Below, one piece after another: positions 36,659 to 44,407 of a DNA stretch of 64,000 nucleotides. Source of the stretch: JBBQZP01 sp038207585. GTDB taxonomy: Bacteria > Pseudomonadota > Alphaproteobacteria > Rhodobacterales > Rhodobacteraceae. The stretch lies in assembly GCA_038207585.1 (NCBI GenBank), contig JBBQZP010000017.1, forward strand, positions 22,281 through 86,280, given 5' to 3'. The first letter of the stretch is position 1. The number at the start of each line of letters is the position of its first letter. The notes under the pieces were generated by a model that saw only the letters and a program-made list of their open reading frames with translations, was not told the origin of the DNA and searched no databases. The position numbers and the translations under genes were made by a program.

Positions 36659-37786
36659 TTAAAAACACCTCACCACCCCCGGCACAAACCCCTCCTCCGC
36701 CAGCACCACCGCCCGCCCTTCTGACGCCGACACCTGTGCCGCCATTCCCATTGCCACCGCCCACCAGCCGTCGGTCAGACTTACCTCGGGCGCAGCGCCT
36801 TCGCGGACCGTTCGCACGAAACCCTGATGTTGATAGAACGTCGAGCCGTTGTGATCGCCCGCTGCCAGCAGGGCCGGATCAACCGGCACCTCCAGCACGC
36901 GGGGGCCTTTGGGGTGGCGGGGGCTGACGATCACCTGGGGGATGGGTGCCGCGCCCAGATCGGCGGGCCAGAAGCGGCCGGGGCCGGGCACCAGCGCCTC
37001 GATTTTGCCCAAGGGGCCGATGGCCGAGATTTCCTCTTGGTAGCGCGCGCCTTCGGCGAACATGCACAGTTCCAGCATCGCGCGCAGGCCGTTCTCAAAT
37101 TCGACGATGACATAGGCGTTGTCCCAGATATCGGGGGTCTGGCCTGCGTAACGCTCGGTCAGGTGGTTCACCGCCTGCCCGCCCGACGCCATGATCCGCA
37201 CTGGATTGCAGCCCGCAACCAGCCGCATCAGATCAAAGAAATGGCAGCACTTTTCGACCAGCGTGCCGCCGGTCTGGTGGTTGAAGCGGTTCCAGTCGCC
37301 TACTTTGGGCAGAAACGGAAAGCGGTGTTCGCGGATGGTCAGCATCCGCACGCCGCCCGTTGCGGCATGCGCCTCTCGCAGCAGATGGGCGACAGGGGGC
37401 ATGTAGCGGTATTCCATCGCCACCCAGATCGGCGCGGGGTATGCGGCGCGGAACGTCGCCAAAAGGGGCGCATCGGCGGGGCTGGTGAACAAGGGCTTTT
37501 CCACCAGCACCGGCAGCGGGCGGATCGCAACAATCTCGTGAAGCTGCGCCAGATGCAGGAAATTCGGGCTGGTGATCAGAAGGCAGGTCACGTCCGCGCA
37601 GGCCAGAAGGTCCGCGATACTGCCCACCAGCGCCGCACCCGGGGCGAGGGCGGCGGCTTTCGCGCGCATGCCCGCATCGGGTTCATAAATCGCCGCTACC
37701 CGCGCATCCGGTAGAAGGGCGATGTTGCGCAGATGCTCCTGCCCCATCATGCCGCAGCCGATCAGGCCGTATCCAAGGGGTATCAT
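36659..37786 (-). CDS. Gfo/Idh/MocA-family oxidoreductase
   Basis: A 375-residue NAD(P)-dependent dehydrogenase. The Rossmann motif GLIGCGMMGQEHL is near the N-terminus, the family EKP motif in VLVEKPLF near residue 95, and HFFDLMRLVAG in the C-terminal beta domain. Members oxidise sugars, inositols and related polyols. It starts 10 bases after the GntR regulator's stop and is co-transcribed with it, divergent from the monooxygenase/TRAP operon, so it may act on the same substrate class. Confidence 0.85.
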   Translation of the reverse strand: MIPLGYGLIGCGMMGQEHLRNIALLPDARVAAIYEPDAGMRAKAAALAPGAALVGSIADLLACADVTCLLITSPNFLHLAQLHEIVAIRPLPVLVEKPLFTSPADAPLLATFRAAYPAPIWVAMEYRYMPPVAHLLREAHAATGGVRMLTIREHRFPFLPKVGDWNRFNHQTGGTLVEKCCHFFDLMRLVAGCNPVRIMASGGQAVNHLTERYAGQTPDIWDNAYVIVEFENGLRAMLELCMFAEGARYQEEISAIGPLGKIEALVPGPGRFWPADLGAAPIPQVIVSPRHPKGPRVLEVPVDPALLAAGDHNGSTFYQHQGFVRTVREGAAPEVSLTDGWWAVAMGMAAQVSASEGRAVVLAEEGFVPGVVRCF

Positions 37787-37796
37787 GCGCGTTCCT

Positions 37797-38498
37797 TCAT
37801 TTCAGGCGGGCGACGTAGCGGGTGGTGGCGGGGTCAAACCATGTGCGCGAGGCCTCGGCCCGGCGGCCATCCTGCGCCCAGCTTATGCGGGTCACATAGG
37901 GCAGCATCGCACCGGGTGAGTGCGGAAATTCGGGCGGGGTCCAGTCGGGCAACAGGCCTTGGCCGATGCTGTCTTCGGCCCGCGCGATCCAGAGGCCAAG
38001 CCGCTGGCGATAGAAAAGATAAAGCGATTCCGACAGGTCACCCAGCGTGATCTGCGGCGCATAAGACGCATCAAGCCAGATCTCCTCGACCGCCGCAGGG
38101 GTGCTAGATAGATAGCGCAGGCGGCGGATGCGGTGCGCCTGCGCACTGTCGCCAAAGGGCGGCAGGTCGGGATCTTTCGTCACCCGGTCCACCGACAAAA
38201 CCCGCGCCGTGGGCAACCCGCCGCCTGCGGCAAGCTCCAACCGGAACAGCGCATAAACCGACTCAGGCTCGGCCCCCGCCTTGATGTAGTTGCCCGACCC
38301 TTGAACACGGGCCAGCATTCCCTTTTCCGTCAGGTCCGCCAGCGCCGCCCGCAGCGTGCCCACCGCAATGCCCAAATCCGCCGCCATCTGCCGTTCTGGC
38401 GGCAGGCGCTCGCCGTCGATCAGACGGCCCGCCGCGATGTCGCGCAGCAGCATCTCGCTGATCTGCTGGTATCGGGGCAGCGCCCCTGCGGTATTCAT
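37797..38498 (-). CDS. GntR-family (HutC/UTRA) regulator
   Basis: A 233-residue regulator. The N-terminal winged HTH is LPRYQQISEMLLRDIAAGRLIDGERLPPERQMAADLGIAVGTLRAALADL, and residues 85-233 form a UTRA ligand-binding domain (HRIRRLRYLSSTPAAVEEIWLDASYAP). It probably represses the divergent operon starting at 38587 and its own gene until the substrate binds. A short palindrome (ATACAGTAT) lies in the 88-base gap between the two. Confidence 0.88.
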   Translation of the reverse strand: MNTAGALPRYQQISEMLLRDIAAGRLIDGERLPPERQMAADLGIAVGTLRAALADLTEKGMLARVQGSGNYIKAGAEPESVYALFRLELAAGGGLPTARVLSVDRVTKDPDLPPFGDSAQAHRIRRLRYLSSTPAAVEEIWLDASYAPQITLGDLSESLYLFYRQRLGLWIARAEDSIGQGLLPDWTPPEFPHSPGAMLPYVTRISWAQDGRRAEASRTWFDPATTRYVARLK

Positions 38499-38518
38499 CG
38501 CGGTCTCGGTAAAAATTG

Positions 38519-38527
38519 ATACAGTAT
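38519..38527. promoter_or_regulatory. GntR operator candidate in divergent promoter region
   Basis: ATACAGTAT is palindromic around its central A and is flanked by TTGAT on the left and TGATC on the right. It lies 21 bases upstream of the GntR start and 60 bases before the monooxygenase start. The half-site resembles GntR/HutC operators, but the site is short. Confidence 0.35.
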
Positions 38528-38586
38528 TGATCTACATCATTGCGAATGTTACGCAAGAGTGAACTGCCAACCGCCCGGAGGATTCG

Positions 38587-39756
38587 GTGACTGCATCAGG
38601 CCCCGTTGTTCCCGTCACATCGCAGGATCTGGACGCAGCCGAAGTCAGCTGGTTTGCCGCGCTGTGTTCGGATGATTACGAATATCTGGGTGTGCCGGAT
38701 GGCGGCCTGCGGTCAAGCTGGGCGCATTGCTCAGGCATCGTGAAACGGGCCGAGGCGCATGGCTTTCGCAATATCCTGTGCCCGTCGTCCTATCAGGTCG
38801 GGCAGGATACGCTGTCGTTCGTGGCAGGCTGCGCGCCGATTACCGAACGCATCAACTTTCTGGCTGCCATCCGCTGCGGCGAGATGCAGCCCCTGATGCT
38901 GGCCCGCACGGTGGCGACGCTGGATCATATGCTGGAAGGGCGGCTGACCCTGAATGTCATCAGCTCTGACTTTCCCGGTGAAACAGCCGACAGCGCCTTT
39001 CGCTATCGCCGCAGCCACGAGGTGGTGCAGATCCTGCGCCAATGCTGGACGCGCGACCGCGTCGATCATCAGGGTGATGTTTATCAGTTTGAAAACGTCG
39101 CCACTGACCCCGCCCGCCCCTATCAGCAAAACGGCGGGCCTTTGCTGTATTTCGGCGGCTACTCGCCCGATGCCTTGGAATTGTGCGGCGCGCAATGCGA
39201 CGTTTATTTGATGTGGCCGGAACCGAAAGATCAACTCGCCCAGCGGATGCGGGATGTTCATGCCCGTGCCGCTGCACATGGCCGCACGTTGGATTACGGC
39301 CTGCGCGTCCACATGATCGTGCGCGATACCGAGGCCGAGGCCAAGGAATACGCCGAACATCTGGTCAGCCAGTTGGACGATGAATATGGCAAACTGATCC
39401 GCGAGCGCGCGCATGACAGCATCAGCCTTGGCGTCGCCCACCAATCCCGCGCCCGCGAACTGGCCGATGCCTTCGGCTATATCGAACCGCATCTGTGGAC
39501 AGGCATTGGCCGTGCCCGGTCGGGTTGCGGGGCGGCGCTGGTGGGATCGGTCGATCAGGTGATGACGGAGATCGAGGCTTACAAGGCGATGGGTATCCGC
39601 GCCTTCATCTTTTCAGGCTATCCGCATCTGGACGAGGCCGATCATTTCGGCACCAAGGTCTTGCCGCATCTGAAAACCTGCTCGCTGCCCCACGCCTACG
39701 GTCGCGTGCCCGCCAAAACCCCGCCAACGCCCTTGGGCACAGGAGAGCGTCGATGA
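38587..39756 (+). CDS. LLM-class flavin-dependent monooxygenase (SsuD-like)
   Basis: A 389-residue luciferase-like monooxygenase of the alkanesulfonate monooxygenase type, using FMNH2 and O2 to cleave or hydroxylate a substrate. The TIM-barrel elements FRNILCPSSYQVGQDTLSFVAGCAP, MLARTVATLDHMLEGRLTLNVISSDFPGE and FRYRRSHEVVQILRQCW are typical. The start is a GTG at 38587 with CGGAGGA seven bases upstream. A flavin reductase that could supply FMNH2 is encoded two genes downstream. The substrate could be a sulfonate or another small organic. Confidence 0.88.
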   Translation: MTASGPVVPVTSQDLDAAEVSWFAALCSDDYEYLGVPDGGLRSSWAHCSGIVKRAEAHGFRNILCPSSYQVGQDTLSFVAGCAPITERINFLAAIRCGEMQPLMLARTVATLDHMLEGRLTLNVISSDFPGETADSAFRYRRSHEVVQILRQCWTRDRVDHQGDVYQFENVATDPARPYQQNGGPLLYFGGYSPDALELCGAQCDVYLMWPEPKDQLAQRMRDVHARAAAHGRTLDYGLRVHMIVRDTEAEAKEYAEHLVSQLDDEYGKLIRERAHDSISLGVAHQSRARELADAFGYIEPHLWTGIGRARSGCGAALVGSVDQVMTEIEAYKAMGIRAFIFSGYPHLDEADHFGTKVLPHLKTCSLPHAYGRVPAKTPPTPLGTGERR

Positions 39757-40646
39757 TGGAACGGGTATCCCTTGGTGCGGTCGATGTGTCGCGCATCGTC
39801 TACGGCATGTGGCGGCTGGGCGATGATCCGGTGACAGGCCCCGCGCATGTGCAGGCCAAGGTCGAGGCGTGTCTGGCCCAAGGCATCACCACGATGGATC
39901 AGGCCGATATCTATGGCGGCTATACCGCCGAGGCACTTCTGGGGGCCGCCCTGCGCGCGGCCCCTGCCCTGCGCGACCGGATCGAGATCGTGACGAAATG
40001 CGATATCGTGGCCCCGGTGGGCCGCCACGCAGGGGCACGGGTCAAGCATTACGATACATCGGCGGCGCATATCACGGCCTCGGTTGAAACCTCGCTGCGC
40101 GAAATGGCGACCGACCGGATTGATGTGCTGCTGATCCACCGCCCCGATCCGTTGATGGACCCGGCCGAGACCGGGGCCGCACTGGATGCGCTGGTCACGG
40201 CGGGCAAGGTGCGCGCAGTGGGCGTATCAAACTTCCGCCCCTGGGATCTGGTGTTGCTGCAATCGGCAATGCACACACCGCTTTGCACCAACCAGATCGA
40301 GATCAGCCTTCTGGCACATGACCCGCTGACCAACGGCGATCTTGCAGCCTTGCAGCAACGAGGCATCCCGCCGATGGCATGGTCGCCCTTGGCGGGCGGG
40401 CGGCTTCTGGCCGAAGCGCCGCAAGGCTTGCGCGCGATGATGGAAAAGATCGGCGCGGATCATGGAACCGACTGGTCGGCGGTTGCCGTTGCATGGCTGT
40501 TGCGGCATCCGGCGCGGATTTTGCCGGTGATGGGCACCAACAGCCTGCCGCGCATTGCCGCATTGGCCGATGCGTTGCGCATTTCGATGGACCGCCAGAC
40601 CTGGTTCGCGCTTTATGAACTGGCCCTCGGGCACGAGGTCGCCTGA
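39753..40646 (+). CDS. Aldo/keto reductase
   Basis: A 297-residue NADPH-dependent aldo/keto reductase of the YdhF type. The tetrad residues are visible: Asp and Tyr in DQADIYGG, Lys in IVTKCD, His in LLIHRPDP. AVGVSNFRPWDL and SPLAGGRLL line the cofactor site. The ATG overlaps the monooxygenase stop (ATGA). It may reduce the aldehyde made by the monooxygenase. Confidence 0.88.
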   Translation: MMERVSLGAVDVSRIVYGMWRLGDDPVTGPAHVQAKVEACLAQGITTMDQADIYGGYTAEALLGAALRAAPALRDRIEIVTKCDIVAPVGRHAGARVKHYDTSAAHITASVETSLREMATDRIDVLLIHRPDPLMDPAETGAALDALVTAGKVRAVGVSNFRPWDLVLLQSAMHTPLCTNQIEISLLAHDPLTNGDLAALQQRGIPPMAWSPLAGGRLLAEAPQGLRAMMEKIGADHGTDWSAVAVAWLLRHPARILPVMGTNSLPRIAALADALRISMDRQTWFALYELALGHEVA

Positions 40647-41158
40647 TGCCAGATGGAGCGCCGATGCTGGAACATACTCCCGACGCCGAAAACACGCCCG
40701 CCTTTCGCGCCGCATTGGGCTGCTTTGCGACCGGCATCACGTTGGTCACGATTGCAACTGATCAGGGCCCGATGGGCTTTGCCGCCAACAGCTTTGCGTC
40801 GGTGTCGCTGGACCCGCCGCTCGTCTTGTGGTCGCCCGCCCTTGCCTCCAGCCGCTTTGCGATGTTTGCCGAAGCGCCGCGCTATGCGATCCATGTCTTG
40901 CGGACAGATGATGCCGGCCTGATCTCGCGCTTCATGCGCGGCGGGGCGGGGTTTGACGGGCTGGAATATGACATCAATGCCGAAGGCGTGCCCATTTTGC
41001 CCGATGCGCTGGCCCGCTTCGATTGTGCGCAACACGCAACCCATGAGGGCGGCGATCATCTGATCGTCGTGGGACGCGTGATCCGCTTTGCAATGACCCA
41101 CGGCACGCCTTTGGTGTTTGCGCAAGGCCGCTACGGAAGGTTCGCGCCAGAAGACTGA
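40646..41158 (+). CDS. Flavin reductase family protein
   Basis: A 170-residue split-barrel FMN-binding protein (flavin reductase domain, DIM6/NTAB type). FRAALGCFATGITLVTIATDQGPMGFAANSFASVSLDPPLVLWSP is the typical N-terminal region, and GDHLIVVGRV the C-terminal core. It would use NAD(P)H to make the FMNH2 needed by the LLM monooxygenase two genes upstream. Its ATG shares a base with the preceding stop, so all three are coupled. Confidence 0.9.
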   Translation: MPDGAPMLEHTPDAENTPAFRAALGCFATGITLVTIATDQGPMGFAANSFASVSLDPPLVLWSPALASSRFAMFAEAPRYAIHVLRTDDAGLISRFMRGGAGFDGLEYDINAEGVPILPDALARFDCAQHATHEGGDHLIVVGRVIRFAMTHGTPLVFAQGRYGRFAPED

Positions 41159-41201
41159 GACGGCCCCGGCAGCGGGGATCACAAGGGGGGAGAACGGGCG
41201 C

Positions 41202-41795
41202 ATGATCGCAGGCGTGACATGGCTGGCTGCGGGGCTTGGCCGCATCAACGCGCCGGTGCTGACGCTGGGCCGCGGCCTTGGCATTGCTTGCGTGGCGCTG
41301 ATGGTGGGGATCATGCTGGCGCAGGTGTTTTTCCGCTATGTGGTCGGCACCGCGCTGGCCTGGCCCGAGGAGGCAACGCGCTTTTTGATGCTGTGGATGG
41401 CGGGGCTGATGGTGCCATCGGCCCTGCGGCGCAGCGGTTTTGTGTCGATCGACATGGTGGTGCGTCTGTTGCCGCGCGCCGTTGCGGCCCTGCTGTCGCT
41501 GCTGCTTCTGGCGCTGTCGCTGGTCGTGCTGATCGCCGGCCTGCGGATCGGCTGGTCCGAGGTCACGGGCCTTGGCGGGCGGTTTGAAACCGACAGCCTG
41601 CGCGTGCCCGCGTCATTTGATCTGAGCGTGTGGCAGAAAGTGCCGCGCGCGTGGATGATGGCGTCGCTTGTGGTGGGGATCGCGCTGATGATCTCGGTCA
41701 CGGTGGAATTGATGCTGCGCAGCATCGTGACACTGCTGGGCGGCGCGGACGGTCTGTTGGAAATTCCCCACACGGCCACGATGGGGGCCGAATGA
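41202..41795 (+). CDS. dctQ: TRAP transporter small permease (DctQ)
   Basis: A 197-residue membrane protein with four transmembrane segments. FFRYVVGTALAWPEEATRFLMLWMAGLMVPSALRR is the DctQ signature. With DctM it forms the sodium-coupled membrane part of a TRAP transporter. The ATG at 41202 has GGGGGGAGA nine bases upstream. It overlaps dctM by four bases. Confidence 0.92.
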   Translation: MIAGVTWLAAGLGRINAPVLTLGRGLGIACVALMVGIMLAQVFFRYVVGTALAWPEEATRFLMLWMAGLMVPSALRRSGFVSIDMVVRLLPRAVAALLSLLLLALSLVVLIAGLRIGWSEVTGLGGRFETDSLRVPASFDLSVWQKVPRAWMMASLVVGIALMISVTVELMLRSIVTLLGGADGLLEIPHTATMGAE

Positions 41796-43084
41796 TGCTG
41801 TCACTGTTCCTGCCCTTGTTCATGCTGTTCCTGTTATTGGGTCTGCCGGTATTCTTCGGCCTGATCGCGGCCCCCGCTATCCTGCTCTGGATGAATGGGC
41901 AGGAACGAGACATCGCGCTGCTGTATCGCAACGTTTACAACGGCATGGACAATATCGCCCTGACAGCAATTCCGTTCTTCATGCTGGCGGGCGAGGTGAT
42001 GAACCGCTCAAACATCACCCTACGGCTGGTGGAGTTTTCGCAAGCCATGATCGGCCATCTGCGCGGTGGTCTGGCCCATGTGAACATCCTGTCGTCGATG
42101 CTGTTTGCGGGCATGTCGGGGTCGGCGGTCGCCGATGTGTCGGCGCTGGGGTCGATGCTGATCCCCGCGATGGAAAAGCAGGGTTACACCCGCAGTTTCG
42201 CCGCCGCGATCACGGCGGCCTCCTCCATCATCGGTCCGATCATCCCGCCGTCGGGGATCATGATCATCTATGCCTATGTCATGGGCGAAAGCGTCGCGGC
42301 ACTTTTCCTTGCAGGCATCGTGCCGGGCATCATGATCGGCGGTGCGCTGATGATCATGGTCCGGGTGATGGCCGACCGCTACGACCTGCCCCGCGCCACC
42401 CGGCGTGCAACATGGGGCGAGGCGGGCGAGGCGTCGGCCAAGGCGATCTGGCCGCTGCTGACACCGGTGATCATTCTGGGCGGTATTCTCGGCGGCATCT
42501 TCACCCCGACCGAAGCGGCAGCGGTTGCGGTCGGCTATTCGCTGATCATCGGGCGGTTCGTGATGCGCACGCTGAAGCTGGCCGATCTGCCCGATGTGCT
42601 GGGCCGCGCGGGCCTGACTTCGGCGGTGGTTTTGCTGCTGGTGGGCGCCGCGATGGCGTTCAAGACGGTGGCGAGCCTTGCCCACACCCCCGAACTGTTG
42701 GCGCAGATCATCCTGGGGCTGTCGGACAACCCGCTGATCCTGCTGTTCCTGATCAACATCCTTTTGTTCATCGTCGGCATGTTTCTGGATGCCGGCCCCG
42801 CGATCATCATCCTTGGGCCTATATTGGGGCCGATCTTCACCTCGCTCGGGGTGGACTCGGTGCATTTTGCGATCATCATGGCGGTGAACCTGACCGTGGG
42901 CCTTCTGACCCCGCCGATGGGGCTGGTGTTGTTTGTCACCTCGTCAGTCTCCGGCCTCAGGGTCGAAACCATCGCCCGCGCGACCCTGCCGTTTCTGGCG
43001 GTGGAGATTGTCGTGATCTTTCTGATCACCTATTTCCCCGCGCTGACCCTTACGATCCCGCGCCTGTTCGGGTTTGTTCACTGA
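41792..43084 (+). CDS. dctM: TRAP transporter large permease (DctM)
   Basis: A 430-residue permease with about 12 hydrophobic segments. Typical motifs are AIPFFMLAGEVMNRSNITLRLVEF, FAGMSGSAVADVSALGSMLIPAM, IIGPIIPPSGIMIIYAYV and GIFTPTEAAAVAVGY. It imports substrate using the sodium gradient after delivery by the DctP binding protein. The start overlaps the dctQ stop. Confidence 0.94.
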   Translation: MMLSLFLPLFMLFLLLGLPVFFGLIAAPAILLWMNGQERDIALLYRNVYNGMDNIALTAIPFFMLAGEVMNRSNITLRLVEFSQAMIGHLRGGLAHVNILSSMLFAGMSGSAVADVSALGSMLIPAMEKQGYTRSFAAAITAASSIIGPIIPPSGIMIIYAYVMGESVAALFLAGIVPGIMIGGALMIMVRVMADRYDLPRATRRATWGEAGEASAKAIWPLLTPVIILGGILGGIFTPTEAAAVAVGYSLIIGRFVMRTLKLADLPDVLGRAGLTSAVVLLLVGAAMAFKTVASLAHTPELLAQIILGLSDNPLILLFLINILLFIVGMFLDAGPAIIILGPILGPIFTSLGVDSVHFAIIMAVNLTVGLLTPPMGLVLFVTSSVSGLRVETIARATLPFLAVEIVVIFLITYFPALTLTIPRLFGFVH

Positions 43085-43110
43085 ATAACCAAAATCCAAG
43101 GGAGGATACG

Positions 43111-44166
43111 ATGCTGCATAAATCTTTGAAATCACTGCTGATCGCCGGGCTTTTGTCGGGCGTGGCAGGCTTTGCGTCAGCGCAGGAGATCACCTTGCGC
43201 GCCACCGCCAATTCCAACGAGAATGATGAAGATTACGACGGTCTGGTCGTGTTCAAGAACTATGTCGAGAATGCCTCGAACGGCGCGATCAAGGTGGAGC
43301 TTTTCATCGGCACCCAGCTTTGCGCCAAGGGCGAAGAATGCCTCGCGGGCGTCGCGGATGGCTCGATCGACATCTATATCTCCACCTCAGGCGGGGCGGC
43401 GGGGCTGTTCCCTTATATTCAGGTGCTGGACCTGCCGTATCTGATGAGCGATGACCGCATCGCCGAAACCGTGCTGACGGGCGAATTCCCCCGCAAACTG
43501 CGCGAAATGGCGCTGGCCGACAGCGGTGACAAGATCCGGCTGATGACGGTGGGCAACACCGGGGGGTGGCGCAACTATGCCAACACCAAAAAGCGCGTCA
43601 CGGGTCCGGGCGATCTGGCGGGGCTGAAGATGCGCACCGTGCCCGCCGATCTGCCGCAGGAAATGGCCAAGGTGCTGGGTGCTGCCCCCACGCCGATTGC
43701 CTGGCCCGAGTTGTTCACCTCGCTTCAAACCGGGGTGGTTGAGGGCACGGCGAACGGGATCACCGACATAATGTCGATGAAATTCCCCGATGCGGGGCTG
43801 AAATTCCTGACGCTGGACGGGCACAGCTATATGGGGGCTTTCTGGTGGATGGGGAATGACCGGTTTGAGTCGCTGACCGCCGATCAGAAACGCATCGTCG
43901 TTGATGGCTTTGCCGCCCTGCAACAGGCCACCTTCGCCAGCCCCAAGCGCAAGGAAATTCAGGCCTACGCCGATTTCCGGGGGGAAGGTGGCGATATCTA
44001 TGTGCCCACACCTGAGGAAAAGGCGGCGCTGAAAGCCGCCTCAACGCCGGTGTTCGAATGGTTCCGCGCCAATGTGAAAGAGGGCGGCCCGGTGCTGGAT
44101 GCCTTCACCGCAGCGGTGGATGCAGCGCAGAAAACCGTCGACGCCGAACGCGCCGAAGACATGTAG
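43111..44166 (+). CDS. dctP: TRAP transporter substrate-binding protein (DctP)
   Basis: A 351-residue periplasmic binding protein. The signal peptide MLHKSLKSLLIAGLLSGVAG ends at ASAQ, and the DctP fold follows, with the typical Arg in GLKMRTVPADLPQEMAKVLGAAPTPIAW, which in family members holds the substrate carboxylate. GVVEGTANGITDIMSMKF is also diagnostic. A GGGAGGATACG ribosome binding site lies directly before the ATG. The substrate is probably a carboxylate that is then oxidised by the monooxygenase encoded upstream. Confidence 0.93.
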   Translation: MLHKSLKSLLIAGLLSGVAGFASAQEITLRATANSNENDEDYDGLVVFKNYVENASNGAIKVELFIGTQLCAKGEECLAGVADGSIDIYISTSGGAAGLFPYIQVLDLPYLMSDDRIAETVLTGEFPRKLREMALADSGDKIRLMTVGNTGGWRNYANTKKRVTGPGDLAGLKMRTVPADLPQEMAKVLGAAPTPIAWPELFTSLQTGVVEGTANGITDIMSMKFPDAGLKFLTLDGHSYMGAFWWMGNDRFESLTADQKRIVVDGFAALQQATFASPKRKEIQAYADFRGEGGDIYVPTPEEKAALKAASTPVFEWFRANVKEGGPVLDAFTAAVDAAQKTVDAERAEDM

Positions 44167-44185
44167 GTCGAACGCCCGCAGCAAA

Positions 44186-44213
44186 CCCGTCCGCGCCACG
44201 CGGGCGGGCCTTT
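44186..44213 (+). terminator. Terminator of the TRAP operon
   Basis: CCCGTCCGCG-CCAC-GCGGGCGGG forms a GC-rich hairpin followed by CCTTT, 20 bases after the dctP stop. One wobble pair is in the stem. Confidence 0.55.
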
Positions 44214-44344
44214 CAACGCTTTGATGGCCCCGCAGTCTGCGGGCCAAACCATTGTGAAGAAAGAAACATTCCGCACCAGAACCGGCGACATACACCTGAA
44301 ACCACACACATCCGCTGATGATCTGGACTATTTGGAAAAATCTG

Positions 44345-44373
44345 TTGACGCTGTGTCGCAGGACACATTATGG
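44345..44373 (+). promoter_or_regulatory. Sigma-70 promoter candidate with an inverted repeat in the spacer
   Basis: TTGACG (44345-44350) and TTATGG (44368-44373) are 17 bases apart. The spacer holds the perfect inverted repeat TGTGTC-GCAG-GACACA. The start codon of the secreted RTX protein lies 34 bases downstream of the -10 hexamer. A regulator could bind the repeat to block or remodel the promoter. Confidence 0.5.
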
Positions 44374-44407
44374 CCAAATTGAGTTTATTTCCGAGTGGAG
44401 AATCCCT

